Shown piece after piece: positions 25,001-32,224 of a stretch of 64,000 nucleotides of DNA. This DNA is from Ditylenchus dipsaci (Eukaryota > Nematoda > Chromadorea > Rhabditida > Anguinidae), in contig SADC01000195.1 in NCBI GenBank assembly GCA_004194705.1, positions 186,001 to 250,000 on the forward strand. Direction: 5' to 3'. The notes under the pieces are model-generated. The model was not told the origin of the DNA. It did no database searches and was given only the letters and a program-made list of their open reading frames with translations. The position numbers and the translations under genes were made by a program. Numbering within the stretch: position 1 is the stretch's first letter; every line of letters starts with the position of its first letter.

Positions 25001-28000
25001 CGGGGTTGAGTGTACAAATTTTTGAAATGCATCGTGTAAAAATTTATAGTCACAAAAAAGGGGCCAAATTCTTGAGGCACCATGTAAAGTCGATTGTGTT
25101 TTTGAAGACTACGTTATCTGCTACAGGGGTTGCAGTTAACCAAGTCTACAATTAACTATTTCTATAATCAACCATGTTACGGTTAAAACGTATGCAGTTA
25201 ACTTTTGAACCTTTTACGAACATGGCTTACACAACTAATTTATGGCTCATAAATAGGCTTGGCGAAGCGATTCTTCGTTTTCGACTTTTTCAGTCGAAAA
25301 CTCGGAAAATTCCGACTTTCGATCAGAGTCGATTCTTTGAAAAAAGCGATTTTCGACTTTCGATCTGATCCGACTCTTCGGAAATTTCGATTTTCGACTT
25401 TTGGTCTGATTCTTTTCTTCGAAAATTTTCGAATAATCGAATTCAGTTGACTTTCCAATTCTTCGAGTCGAAAATTCTGATGCTATTCTGCCCATTTTTT
25501 ATCTGGTTCAAATTGGATATGTTTTGTATTATGGCCTTATCACAATTGTAAATGTAAGTGTAAATGTTTTTGGTATTGTGAATAGACCTTACATTCACAT
25601 TTACACTTACAATTGTGATAGAGCTATTAAAGAAGAATGCCAAGTGTCGTCTGGGAGCATTTCAAGAATGTTTTGGATAAAGCAACTTGCGAGTGTGGTT
25701 ATGTTCTCAAATATTGCGGTATTGTACCGCACTCAGCTGATATTTTTCAACTGATCCTAAGTCAGCAGACCAAAAATGATCTATGGGTGGAAGATGAAGA
25801 AGTTGTGGATACTTCGTTAGATGGGAATGTTTTCGTGGTGAGTCGGACCCGGTTATTTATTTATCGGATTATTTATTATCAAATTTATAGGAAGAAATGT
25901 AACGATACATAAATGAGAAGAAATTGCCTTTGCCGAGACCGGATTTTACTGGACATGAGGAGATGTATGAATGGTCGGCTTAGAACTCTCGTCACTTTTC
26001 AAATTTAGCAGTGCTGGCCCGCAATCATCAGCCTGTCAAAGCAGACAGCGGCTAACTTGCTTATCATCAAGGCAAATTTAGCAGACGAGGTATTGAAGGG
26101 AGTCAGTGGAAAAAAACGAAGAAGAGCTAGAAGAAATTCGTGATTTACTGTTAGAGAATGATACCTGATCGTTTTATGTCGTTTGCTCAATGTTGTTGTT
26201 TATAAAAAATACTAACTCTGAAATCCAATAGCTCAAAAATCATAAGTTTAGTCTGGGTTAATTCTTAAAAATTTTGGCTTTCGGTTCGATTCTATTCTTC
26301 GAGAATTTCGAATTTCGATCCGATTCTTCGAAAATTTTCGACTCCAATCGACTTTTCGATTCTTCGAATCGAAGAATCCGATCCTTCGCCGACCCTACTC
26401 ATAAATGATTTTTACGTCTGAGTCATTATTAGCAAACGACAAAACAATAAAATAGTGAGGTAATACTCTTCTTCGAAAATCTTTTTTTCTCTCTCATCCA
26501 TTCAGTCAGCACTAGTCACGCCAAACCCACTCACACATGCACACTTCTCAAATTACATTAGCAGTTAAGTAAAAGACGAAAATAAAGCCTTTGGGCTTCT
26601 AAGGCTAGAACAACTTTTTTCCTTTAGCCTCATTTGCTATGGGCTTAATGAAAAATAAGGAAGAGTAGCAGACTCACTTCTCGAATAATAAAAACAATCG
26701 ATAAATAGAGCAAAACAGTTGTTTAGTCACCGTAAAAGTTGTCTGGAATGATTAATTTGTATAATAAAAACAAAAACCAACTGCTGAATGATGTGTGTAG
26801 CTGCTGAGTGGTAGAACCTTGTTCAGGGGTCTGGTCACAGTAGTTTTTGAGCTGATCGTAGTGGTTGAGACTACAGCTTTGATGAGAATTTTGACCTGGA
26901 ATATAAGCATGGCAATCGCAATATTTCTCTTCCGGACTTTGATGTGGACTAAAATTGATGATAAGGAAATATACAGGGTCCAACAACATATTCCGCATCA
27001 TTTGAAACGGCTCTAAATCGTTTTTCAGAAAGCAAATCAATAAGTTACTTTTACACGGATCAACTTCTTTAAATCGAATTGTTAAAACAGAATTTTAGGA
27101 TTTGCTTTGTAGCGATACTTATAGCCGTTTAAAATGCTGAGAATTTTTGCTGGATGTCAGAAATAAAAATCACTCAAAAAATTACATGTTTGCACAGATC
27201 ATCGAATTTCTCGCAATTTGCTGATTTGGCTAAAAAAATTAGAAATATTAAGGTGTCAAATATCAGAAATTTTGCAGCACTTGAACCCCGTAACCTCCAG
27301 TCAATCAACAGGGGGTACCAAGGCAAGAAGATTTCGAAATTTTTTTATAGGATAGGGTATAAATAAAGTTTTATATGACCAAATTAGCCTAAAAGGTAAC
27401 TTTAGAAAACTTGATTTCACCCTGTCCTACAAAAATATTTCGCGAAAATTTTTTGCATTAGCCTTAGTTGATTGACTGGCTTGGGTGAAGGTGCGATCGA
27501 GTGGGGGTGCGGGGTACAATTCAGTCTTTAATAATTTTTTGTTTCTTAGTTTATGTTCTTTTAGTTTTTGTTTGTTAATATTATTTATTGACCCTCTTAT
27601 AGAACAGAGCATTTTTTCGCCTTTTTTCTACCTCCCTTTCCCTGCTTCATACTTGTTCTAGCAATGTCAAAAACAAGGGCTCCTAAAAAATTTAAAATCG
27701 CGTTTTTTTTTGGTTTTTTGTATTTTGACCGTATTTTCGAAGATTATTCTTATAACTCACTGAATAATAGCCAGCGCAATGAGCTATCAAACTAATCTTA
27801 GCCTTTAAAAACTAGGTCATAAACAATCCCGAAAATTCAATTTGGAATCTTAGGGTGCTAATAATTTTTCAGAGTTCATAAAACAGAGATTTTGTCATGG
27901 ACGGGGCTCGGATCTGTCCTTATTAATAAGATTTGTCCTTATTTTGGGACTACAAATCTTATTATTTTTTAAGATTTTTAAGTCAAAATCTTATTTATTA

Positions 28001-31000
28001 GCCCCAAAAGAGCAGTAAGCACTGGATAAAATTGCATATTTTTTCTAAAATAGCCTAAAATGTACTTATTTTAAAACTAGCTATAAGGACATGGGCTTAA
28101 GCCAACACTTCGTGTTTAAATTAACGCCGCAAAGTCTAAAAAAGTCATGGATATTCAACAGACTACTGAAATTCTGAAATCAAAATTTACCTGGCGGCGG
28201 GAACCAGCAGAATAGGTTAAATACATCGAATTGGCCAAGGCATGTGCCGAGTTAGACCTATAAATTAAAAAATTTAGAAAATTTTGAAGTTAAACTATAA
28301 ATTTAGTCAAAACCTATGAGTTCTTCCAATTCCTGGCGGTGTATCGTAATGTGGCTGATCAGTGTTTTGCTCCACCACAGGCTCATTTCGCTGTCTCAGG
28401 CGCTCTGAAAACAGCACATATCAACGAGTCAACAAAAGGGCAAACATTTTCAATTTAAATTTTAAGCCTTTGATTTTCAGTCATAATTGGACACTTTTAC
28501 CATATTTCCTGTAAATTCTCTAACACCGCCCCCTTCCCCCAACTTGAAGTGGTCTGAAACTTCATTTTTCATTTAATGCTTGAGCTATGTAAAAAGCGTG
28601 TGAGAAGGATTTTTAAAATCTAGCAGGCACTATTACACAGCTCAAACCGTAAATGAAAACAGAAGTTTCAGATCACTTGAAGCTTAAGAAAATTGCATGC
28701 CTGGAATTACTCCCCTTTGGGGAGAAATTACAGGAAATACGGTAGTTCTCCTCAAAAAAATTTAAAATAAAATCCCACCTATTCCAATGAAATAATACAT
28801 GGTGGTCGAAATCGCTCGGTGGGCCGAGTCGAAAAAAGACATTTTAATAACAAATTATTTTTCTTACTAACCTCATTCGTCAAATTATACAAGTCTGAGA
28901 AAATAGGTAAGAATGTGTCTAAAGGGGGTAAAGACATATTGTGTGACCGACCACTTGTTGTCCACATATCAGTTTTCCGCCTTATCAGCAGCTACTTTTT
29001 ATTTGCGATCCCATCAAAAATAAGTGACTTACCCGAGTGTTTTCTCAAAATCTTCATTGTGCAGCTAAAGAATTGGGGAATAGGCATATTTGTGTCCGAG
29101 CTTCAATAGTGTGAACCTTTCTGGAGTAGCACTAATGTGTTTTTGAAAAGCAGAAAAAGACGCCAATGGAGAACAGGTGCATGGGGGGCAATAGATATAA
29201 TGAGTGGTGGTCAGTGGAGTGGGAAAGATGAGTCAAAGTGTTTGTGGACACAAAACAATGATCCAAGTGGGTTGGCAGTGTTTGGACGTGAAGACCTTGG
29301 TCTGGCATTAACCAATGCAGGATAATAGTTGTGCTCCCAGTGACCTTGGTATTTTTAACTATTTTGGTCGTTCGCTACAGGGTGGCACACAGGGATGAGT
29401 ATTTTTTCTTTTGGTAAATGAAAATTGCAAAAAAGGACAAAGATCGATTTTTGCCCTTTTAGGCCATTTTGCTTTTGCCTCTAGGGCAAATTGCTCAAAA
29501 AGGCCAATTTACTTCAGGGAAAATTTTTTAGCCAATTTTAGGGGACCCGAAAAAGACAAGGGGAAATAGCGAAAAAAATAAGGCAATTTTTTGCCCTTTT
29601 TTAATTTAAAGATGCAAAATGCTCATCCCTGCTGTCCCATAAATACTGCAACATTTATAAAATCCCGCCTTTTGCTTTTATTTCGTCGTTTTCGCGTGAT
29701 TTCGATTTGCAAAGAATTGTTTCTTTTTGTTTATTAACTTTTTGGCTGAAACTTCAAACTTTTTTGGGATTTATCTAGTCCATGAAAGCTTCTGACAAAG
29801 TTTTGAAAATGGTGCAGTATTATTTATGGGTCACCCTGTATTTGTAAAATAAAAAATATCTTTCCGAAACAGTTAAATTTTCCCAACAATATAAACCCTA
29901 AAAACTCGTCCATCAGCTAATTTCGTTCCAATTTTTCACAGTCTGGTCCAAAAAATTTGAAGGATCCCGGTTTTGCCGATTGTTTTTGCAAAAAATGGAA
30001 TAGTTATTTCTATTAACTTTCACCTAAACCGAACACAGGTGTTGAGAGACTTCAAATTGAGGTTTTAAAAATCGAGAAACAGATTTTTAGGGTGTATATT
30101 ACTGAGAAGTATAGGACTGAGCCTATATCCAATGCGACTATATTCAGACAAATAGGAATAAAAAGACGATTCCCAATAGTAACCAATTGATTTGACATAA
30201 AGCTCAGGCCCTCGATAGTACTATATAAAACGCTGAGCAAGCTGAAGGGAGACTGGAAAAGAGAAAAGTTCATATCGAATGGAACCACAACAATAGGAGA
30301 CAACACTCGAGTGGGGCTAAAGAGGCTTACAACATAAGCTTATAAAAAGCAAACAAATTTGCCCAAGACAATAGAAATAAAATTTAAAATTTTATTATTT
30401 TGCCTTGCAAAAAAAAAAGTTTGAACTTTTTAAATGTTTTTGTTCTAATAACTGCAATGAAGTTTTCAAAATGACAATTTTAATGAATTAAATTGGACCT
30501 TTCAATAGACTACATTTTAGTAAACTCAGTAAAAAGGCATTTTCTGTAAAACTGGACCAATCCTTGCTTCCACGAATTTTTCGAAATTTCTAGTTTTGGT
30601 CTCATTCGAAAGAAGAGACAATCTTGAGTAAGTTTAGTTTTGACAGAACGCAATTTGTCGCAATTTGAATTTTTGCAAGCTATCGCTGGCCGAAAATCCA
30701 GATGAGAACGCATGTAAAAACTCTTCGAGAAAGAAGAAAACTAGTGGTCCCCCGCCTTTTCTCCATGTCGCGCACGGGCATGGCCCTTTAATGAAATTTT
30801 TTTGTTGAGTGTAAGAATCTCTGTAGATGAAAATGCAGTGTAATCGTTGGCTGAAACTTCGTGGTTTCACTGGTGCTCGACAATTTTTTTTCGAAAATAC
30901 CCAATACTTTTGAGACACCCTATAGAACGAATAGTTTTTAATAATAAGATTTATACTAAATAACTCACCCGACTTCGGTGTTTTTAAGCTTGCATTTCCA

Positions 31001-31374
31001 TTAACAATAATGCAACTTTTTTGTAGTTTCGAAGAAAGTGAGTTGCATCTGTACTTTCTGTGTCTTCTATCTTCACCACTGGCACAAGCGGATGAGCTTC
31101 TTTTAGTTAAAGGGGAAAAAGTGATTTCTGGTTGGTTTGTCATCACAGCTTCTTCCTCCATATGAAATACTCCACTGTTTATAGCATGCACAATATTTGG
31201 CGTAGAATTGACTAGAAAATTAAATTCTTGGACTTTTTTGGAGCTGGAAGTTGACGCCGGTGGTTTAGAAGAGTGTTTGGAGCGGACGAGTGATGAAAAG
31301 ACTTGGTTGCATTTCTTAGTGAATCCTGTAGAAGACTTTTTTTCTTTAGCTGCACATTTATCTTCGGCATACAT
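767..31374 (-). CDS. Multi-exon coiled-coil protein, unidentified (gene span)
   Basis: Sixteen minus-strand exons can be chained, nearly all with compatible splice phase: 31374-30969, 28404-28314, 28257-28191, 26948-26782, 23412-23188, 12192-11827, 6381-6309, 6256-6138, 6068-5896, 5216-5019, 4971-4851, 4799-4691, 4270-3825, 2244-2076, 2028-1959 and 1005-767. Together they give about 1,010 residues. The N-terminal half is Ser/Thr/Pro/Gln-rich and looks disordered. The segment from 5019 to about 3950 is strongly charged and heptad-like (Glu/Lys/Leu/Gln-rich), so a coiled coil. The C-terminus holds a second short helical region ending in TAG at 767. I do not recognise the family; a centrosomal or cytoskeletal scaffold is possible from composition only. 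Introns of 8 to 11 kb hold a complete MULE and many inverted-repeat elements. Weak points: the phase between the third and fourth exons does not match, and one exon needs a frameshift near 11865. Confidence 0.6.
1006..1958. other. Last intron of the coiled-coil gene
   Basis: A 953-nt intron, AT-rich with no convincing coding sequence. Open frames here are short and low-complexity. Confidence 0.4.
1959..2244 (-). CDS. Coiled-coil gene, exons at 2244-2076 and 2028-1959
   Basis: Two exons with a 47-nt intron; phases 2/0 and 0/1. They encode a Ser/Ala-rich piece followed by a short helical Gln/Arg/Leu segment. The intron upstream carries a 1 kb inverted-repeat element at 2282-3272. Confidence 0.6.
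2282..3272. mobile_element. Inverted-repeat element within an intron
   Basis: Left end GGGGGACTGTTTTATATCCG and, inverted, a near match at the right end, each continuing into AAAGGTTTTGAACGGAAAGTT. Inside, near 2535, is a tRNA B-box-like sequence (GGTTCGACTACC). It lies between two exons of the coiled-coil gene. No target duplication was recognised. Confidence 0.55.
3825..4270 (-). CDS. Coiled-coil gene, exon 13
   Basis: Acceptor attgcag, phase 0. The first 90 or so codons continue the coiled coil. The rest is a Ser/Thr/Glu-acidic linker, then a Lys/Arg/Pro-basic tail. The best donor is AAG|GTCTTG, leaving phase 2, which fits the exon at 2244. Confidence 0.6.
4691..5216 (-). CDS. Coiled-coil gene, exons 10 to 12
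   Basis: Exons 5216-5019, 4971-4851 and 4799-4691 are joined by introns of 47 and 51 nt with matching phases. From the end of exon 10 the product becomes a continuous charged helix: Glu/Lys/Arg/Gln with Leu or Ile at heptad positions. This marks the start of the coiled-coil region. Confidence 0.65.
5896..6381 (-). CDS. Coiled-coil gene, exons 7 to 9
   Basis: Exons 6381-6309, 6256-6138 and 6068-5896 are separated by introns of 52 and 69 nt and have consistent phases (2/0, 0/2, 2/1). Donors are AAG|GTAAGA, AG|GTTAGC and CAAG|GTCTGA. The product is Ser/Asn/His-rich and polar, with a short basic Lys/Arg stretch in exon 7 that could be a nuclear localisation signal (inference). Confidence 0.6.
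6649..6905. mobile_element. Palindromic MITE
   Basis: The arms are inverted copies (TTATGCTCAGGCAGATTAGT-like ends and a CCGTGTCC / GGACACGG core), separated by an AT-rich centre. No coding capacity. Confidence 0.5.
7017..7146. repeat. Short inverted repeat
   Basis: ACGGTTCAGCGGCCACTTT at 7022 is inverted at about 7121-7140, with a 75-nt centre. It looks like a small MITE; the surrounding sequence has no coding signal. Confidence 0.45.
7200..8500. other. Intronic stretch, no gene recognised
   Basis: A possible hAT-like MITE spans about 7210-7525, with ends resembling TAGTGATGAAA and its inverse. Open frames at 7647-8361 are 67-78 codons, uncorroborated and unlike any family I know. Confidence 0.3.
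8504..9266. mobile_element. piggyBac-like non-autonomous element, TTAA-flanked
   Basis: TTAA at 8504-8507 is followed by CACTGGAATGCC. The right end reads GCATTCCAGTG then TTAA at 9263-9266. Long imperfect arms match both arms of the larger element at 44819-47995. The centre holds a smaller hairpin (about 9060-9245) whose relatives occur near 3500-3690, 41740-41920, 47290-47450 and 61375-61600. The TTAA duplication is characteristic of piggyBac transposition; no transposase is present. Confidence 0.6.
9270..10910. other. Intronic stretch without recognised genes
   Basis: AT-rich sequence with short open frames only. An inverted pair of a 40-nt motif (the region around 9390-9430 and 9760-9795) suggests another decayed inverted-repeat element. 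Confidence 0.3.
10915..11065. mobile_element. Truncated copy of the CTAAGG hairpin family
   Basis: Contains the GC-rich stem (GCGCAGGGGGCTTGGTAGC) and the arm GAGATGCGCACACCCACGTA seen in the other copies, but lacks the left arm and most of the outer ends. Confidence 0.5.
11383..11788. mobile_element. MULE-type MITE with terminal motif arrays, 9-bp duplication
   Basis: Flanked by a perfect 9-bp direct repeat, TTAAAATAT (11374-11382 and 11789-11797), the length expected for Mutator-like elements. The ends are GGCTGTAAGTGAA and, inverted, GGCTCAAATTG. Each arm is a tandem array of a motif near TTCAACGGTAAATT, mirrored in the other arm around a short centre at about 11565-11630. No coding capacity. 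Confidence 0.75.
11827..12192 (-). CDS. Coiled-coil gene, exon 6 (with apparent frameshift)
   Basis: A Ser/Pro/Gln/Tyr-rich low-complexity exon with acceptor ctttag and donor CAG|GTAAAG. The frame entering from exon 5 reads well to about 11870. The frame that fits exon 7 is the neighbouring one. Restoring a single base in the five-A run at about 11861-11865 joins the two. This is either an assembly indel or a real mutation. A pogo-like MITE lies just upstream, in the intron. Confidence 0.55.
12224..12413. mobile_element. pogo-like MITE
   Basis: TA-flanked ends CAGTCAACTCTCGATACAGT and the inverse ending GGACTG, with internal repeats of TCGATATAGTGTA. The CAGTC(A/G)A(A/C)(C/T)TCG end and TA target resemble pogo/Tigger members of the Tc1/mariner superfamily. 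Confidence 0.6.
12480..12640. repeat. Tandem GTCCAAA-type array
   Basis: About eight copies of a 14-18 nt unit resembling TTCGTCCAAAATTCAA. It looks like one terminal array of an element whose other end I could not locate. Confidence 0.45.
13641..13822. mobile_element. pogo-like MITE
   Basis: Ends TACAGTCAAGTCTCGATACA and the inverse ATTTGACTGTA, with repeats of GATATAAGATACACC. A second partial copy begins at about 13515. Confidence 0.55.
14001..14389. mobile_element. TTAA-flanked inverted-repeat element
   Basis: TTAA at 14001 then AGGACCCTGTCTCTTCCTTA; the inverse ends at TTAA 14386-14389. The arms continue through GCGCGCGGGACCACA. It belongs to a group whose termini read AGGRCC or AGGGGCATGCC directly inside TTAA. 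No coding capacity. Confidence 0.6.
15081..15479 (+). pseudogene. RPL34: RPL34 (ribosomal protein eL34) copy, broken
   Basis: Exons 15081-15239 and 15294-15479 are split by a 54-nt GT-AG intron and encode 114 codons, close to the usual 115-120 of this large-subunit ribosomal protein. The family signature is clear: TYRRRLCY at the N-terminus, [13 protein letters not shown], then [17 protein letters not shown] and FLVEEQK, with the normal TAA at 15477. Two defects stand out. The codon where Met is expected is ACG (15081-15083), and an in-frame TAG lies at 15333-15335 just before [10 protein letters not shown]. Retention of the intron means the copy was made at DNA level, not from mRNA. It lies inside the foldback element. 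An ACG start or stop read-through cannot be excluded, but a decayed captured copy is simpler. Confidence 0.85.
15526..15531 (+). other. Polyadenylation signal of the RPL34 copy
   Basis: AATAAA 47 bp after the stop codon, so the 3' UTR was copied together with the gene. Confidence 0.5.
15912..16085 (+). other. Open fragment in the foldback insert
   Basis: 57 open codons after a G10-12 tract, with protein-like composition (Gly/His/Arg, then Met/Glu/Val), ending in TAG. There is no recognised family. It could be a second captured fragment or chance. Confidence 0.2.
16712..17400. other. Stretch without recognised features
   Basis: AT-rich, no repeats with partners in the window. Splice-like sites near 17310 and 17355 might belong to the small open frame that follows. 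Confidence 0.25.
17426..17533 (+). CDS. Possible small exon, hypothetical
   Basis: Preceded by a good acceptor (tttcacag) and encoding 35 codons from ATG to TAG, with balanced composition unlike the surrounding AT-rich sequence. Candidate upstream exons at 17285-17310 and 17356-17372 have GT-AG borders, but their phases do not all agree. No family recognised. Confidence 0.25.
   Translation: MPQFRVSNLRNTGLVEKNSADSKNPESVFQSRWKA
18180..18345. repeat. Inverted repeat (MITE-like)
   Basis: TTCGGTGTATATCCCCAGTTT on the left is inverted at the right end (GGGGGATGTACACCGAAC). No coding capacity. Confidence 0.4.
18404..19184. mobile_element. Foldback element of the CTAAGG hairpin family (full length)
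   Basis: Ends AATCCCCCCCACGGGGAGTG and its inverse with a longer G tract. The arms contain TATTCGTGTTTCTCGACCC. The centre is a GC-rich stem (GCCCCCTGCGCC / its complement) flanked on both sides by GATGCGC and CTAAGGTA. A nearly identical element lies at 36154-36990. Confidence 0.65.
19920..22609 (-). CDS. MULE transposase with FLYWCH zinc finger, ten exons, one in-frame stop
   Basis: Exons 22609-22322, 22276-22147, 22088-21891, 21737-21522, 21465-21311, 21268-21072, 21023-20852, 20818-20708, 20659-20535 and 20019-19920 join with every splice phase consistent and give 563 codons plus TAA. Exon 1 holds a FLYWCH-type zinc finger (Trp, Cys-x2-Cys, then His-x-Arg-Cys). Exon 4 has the MULE DDE entry motif CDGTFKYAP. 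Exon 5 ends in CSFHV followed by QGLYRK. Exon 7 has [10 protein letters not shown]. The only defect seen is a TAA at 21329-21331 between CSFHV and QGLYRK. It acts by cut-and-paste at 9-bp targets. FLYWCH-MULE fusions are known in invertebrates. Confidence 0.8.
20045..20520. mobile_element. MITE inside the last intron of the MULE gene
   Basis: GGCCTATCCCTCAATGGGGT on the left is inverted at the right end (CCCCATTAAGGGATAGGGCC). A related end lies near 19540 and another near 27300-27357. It is younger than the MULE, being nested in its intron. Confidence 0.55.
23188..23412 (-). CDS. Coiled-coil gene, exon 5
   Basis: Phase 1 in and phase 1 out, ending at a perfect donor (CTA|GTAAGT). It encodes a Thr/Ser/Asn-rich, hydrophilic segment with a run of five Thr. 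It sits immediately downstream, in transcript order, of the 3.5 kb MULE insertion. The next exon is 11 kb away. Confidence 0.55.
23745..23998. mobile_element. TACCGTATT-family MITE
   Basis: Ends TACCGTATTCACTCTATTAA and the inverse ending GTGAATACGGTA. Relatives are at 28498-28745, 35573-35732 and, more decayed, near 6586, 37580-37800 and 56815-56975. Confidence 0.55.
24032..25015. mobile_element. pogo-like element with a nested insertion
   Basis: The left end CAGTCAACCCCCGCTATAGT and the right end ATAGCGGGGTTGAGTGTA are inverted. Arrays of GTGTCACTATAGCG occupy both ends. A second element at 24455-24680 lies within. Confidence 0.6.
24455..24680. mobile_element. hAT-like MITE with TTTCGACTT arrays
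   Basis: Ends TAGGGTTGTCGACTTTCGAC and its perfect inverse. Both arms repeat the palindromic GTCGAAAGTCGAA unit. The TAGGGTTG terminus is hAT-like, but no 8-bp duplication is visible. Confidence 0.55.
25254..26397. mobile_element. hAT element relic with motif-array ends, 8-bp duplication
   Basis: A perfect 8-bp duplication CTCATAAA lies at 25246-25253 and 26398-26405. Ends are TAGGCTTGGCGAAG and, inverted, TAGGGTCGGCGAAGGAT. Each end is an array built on TTCGATCCGATTCTTCGAAAA-like units, about 210 bp on the left and 130 bp on the right. A BED-like reading frame lies inside. Confidence 0.75.
25637..25912 (+). pseudogene. BED-type zinc finger remnant of a hAT transposase
   Basis: Open frame beginning VVWEHF, then [15 protein letters not shown], resembling the aromatic W-x-HF start and Cys-Cys part of BED fingers found at hAT N-termini. 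The His pair is not clearly placed and no transposase catalytic domain or C-terminal dimerisation domain follows. The element is therefore non-autonomous. Confidence 0.45.
26782..26948 (-). CDS. Coiled-coil gene, probable exon 4
   Basis: Open frame after an attttag acceptor, rich in His, Gln, Ser, Tyr and Cys. The proposed donor (AGCA|GTTGGT) is weak but gives the phase required by the next exon. The incoming phase conflicts with exon 3, so the borders are uncertain. Confidence 0.4.
26949..28190. other. Intron of the coiled-coil gene
   Basis: AT-rich. A possible MITE end (CAACAGGGGGTACCAAGGCAA, 27307) matches the family nested in the MULE. An unplaced exon may lie here, because the phases of the flanking exons disagree. 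Confidence 0.3.
28191..28404 (-). CDS. Coiled-coil gene, exons 2 and 3
   Basis: Two exons, 28404-28314 and 28257-28191, are separated by a 56-nt intron (AG|GTTTTG donor, tttatag acceptor). Phase 1 enters from exon 1 and phase 2 passes between the two. They encode Arg/Gln/Pro/His-rich sequence with no recognised domain. The outgoing phase 0 does not match the next exon, so an exon may be missing. Confidence 0.5.
28498..28745. mobile_element. TACCGTATT-family MITE
   Basis: TACCATATTTCCTGTAAATT at the left and the inverse ending AGGAAATACGGTA at the right, with matching inner segments (GAAACTTC / AAGTTTC). It is intronic. Confidence 0.5.
29390..29631. mobile_element. hAT-like MITE
   Basis: Ends CAGGGATGAGTATTTT and the inverse AAAATGCTCATCCCTG. 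Inside are repeats of GGCAAATTTGCCCTTTT type. The flanking 8-mers match only in part. Confidence 0.5.
29632..30968. other. First intron of the coiled-coil gene, 3' part
   Basis: No coding signal. The segment near 30735-30790 (ending GGGCATGGCCCTTTAA) is one end of a TTAA-group element related to 14626-16711. Confidence 0.35.
30969..31374 (-). CDS. Coiled-coil gene, exon 1 (probable start)
   Basis: Begins with ATG at 31374, preceded directly by an in-frame TAA, so this is the likely initiator unless a short upstream exon exists. It reads 135 codons of Ser/Lys-rich, low-hydrophobicity sequence and ends at a good donor (G|GTGAGT), leaving phase 1, which the next exon accepts. Confidence 0.55.
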
Positions 31375-32130
31375 TTAGGCTGAAAATTGTTTTTGCAAAG
31401 CTTATTGAAATTTCAGTAATAACATTGCCGTAGATGTAATCAGATCGAATAACAGTTAATTAAGACGGTATCAGCGGGTCGTTACACTTTAACTAAAAAT
31501 TTAATGTTTATGATCTATCTTTACTTTTCGAATAAACGTCAAATGGGAAAATAATAAAAAAAATTGCAAAAAAATTAAAAATTTAAGATGTCCATGTGTG
31601 CGCATGGGGTCTAAGACCATAGTTTGCACGGGCGCCGGCGCCGACTTTTTTCTTTTTTTATAAAATACTGTTAGCATCTGCGGTAATAGCGAGTATGACC
31701 AATAAGTTTTTTTCAATCTAAAAGTAAGTCATCGGCAGTCTCGAAAAAAACGTTTTCGGCAACTTTGGCGCCCAAAATTGGCAGGTCGGCTCAAAATTTT
31801 TCAGGTGGGAGATCGTCGCCGGCGCCCTTTTTGACTAGCGGCGCTGGCGCCCGTGCAACTATGTCTAGGACAATTCATCGTAAGCAATTCATCGTACGAA
31901 TTTATCGTACGTACGATGAATTTGAATTGAGCGATGAACTCTTCTCTAATTGCTATGGTTTACGTAGAGGAAGTTGAAAATGTCCGTACGATGAATCGGG
32001 TGTACGCCGTACCCTATTCAAGCACGTCTAGAAACCAAAAATGCACCTTTAGGACGATTTGAAAAGCTTGAAAATACTTAACTGTGTAAAATAGCATTTG
32101 AAAATATAGCTAAACAAGTTAACAGTTGAA
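31375..32130. other. Upstream region of the coiled-coil gene
   Basis: Contains mirrored GGCGCCGGCG and TCGTACGATGAAT motifs (31620-31995) that look like decayed terminal arrays. No promoter element could be assigned. Confidence 0.3.
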
Positions 32131-32132
32131 AT

Positions 32133-32219
32133 ACAGTCCACTCTCGATTTAGTGTAATTCTCTATTTAGTGTATGTTTTTCGAGTCCCCGGAGCTACACT
32201 AAATCGAGAGGAGACTGTA
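32133..32219. mobile_element. Short pogo-like MITE
   Basis: ACAGTCCACTCTCGATTTAG and its near inverse ending GAGGAGACTGTA, 87 bp in total; a minimal member of the CAGTC group. Confidence 0.55.
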
Positions 32220-32224
32220 GTTAA

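Noticed and set aside
24350..25495. Several Arg/Lys/Ser-rich open frames on both strands
   Set aside because: They are readings of the TTCGA-type palindromic arrays.
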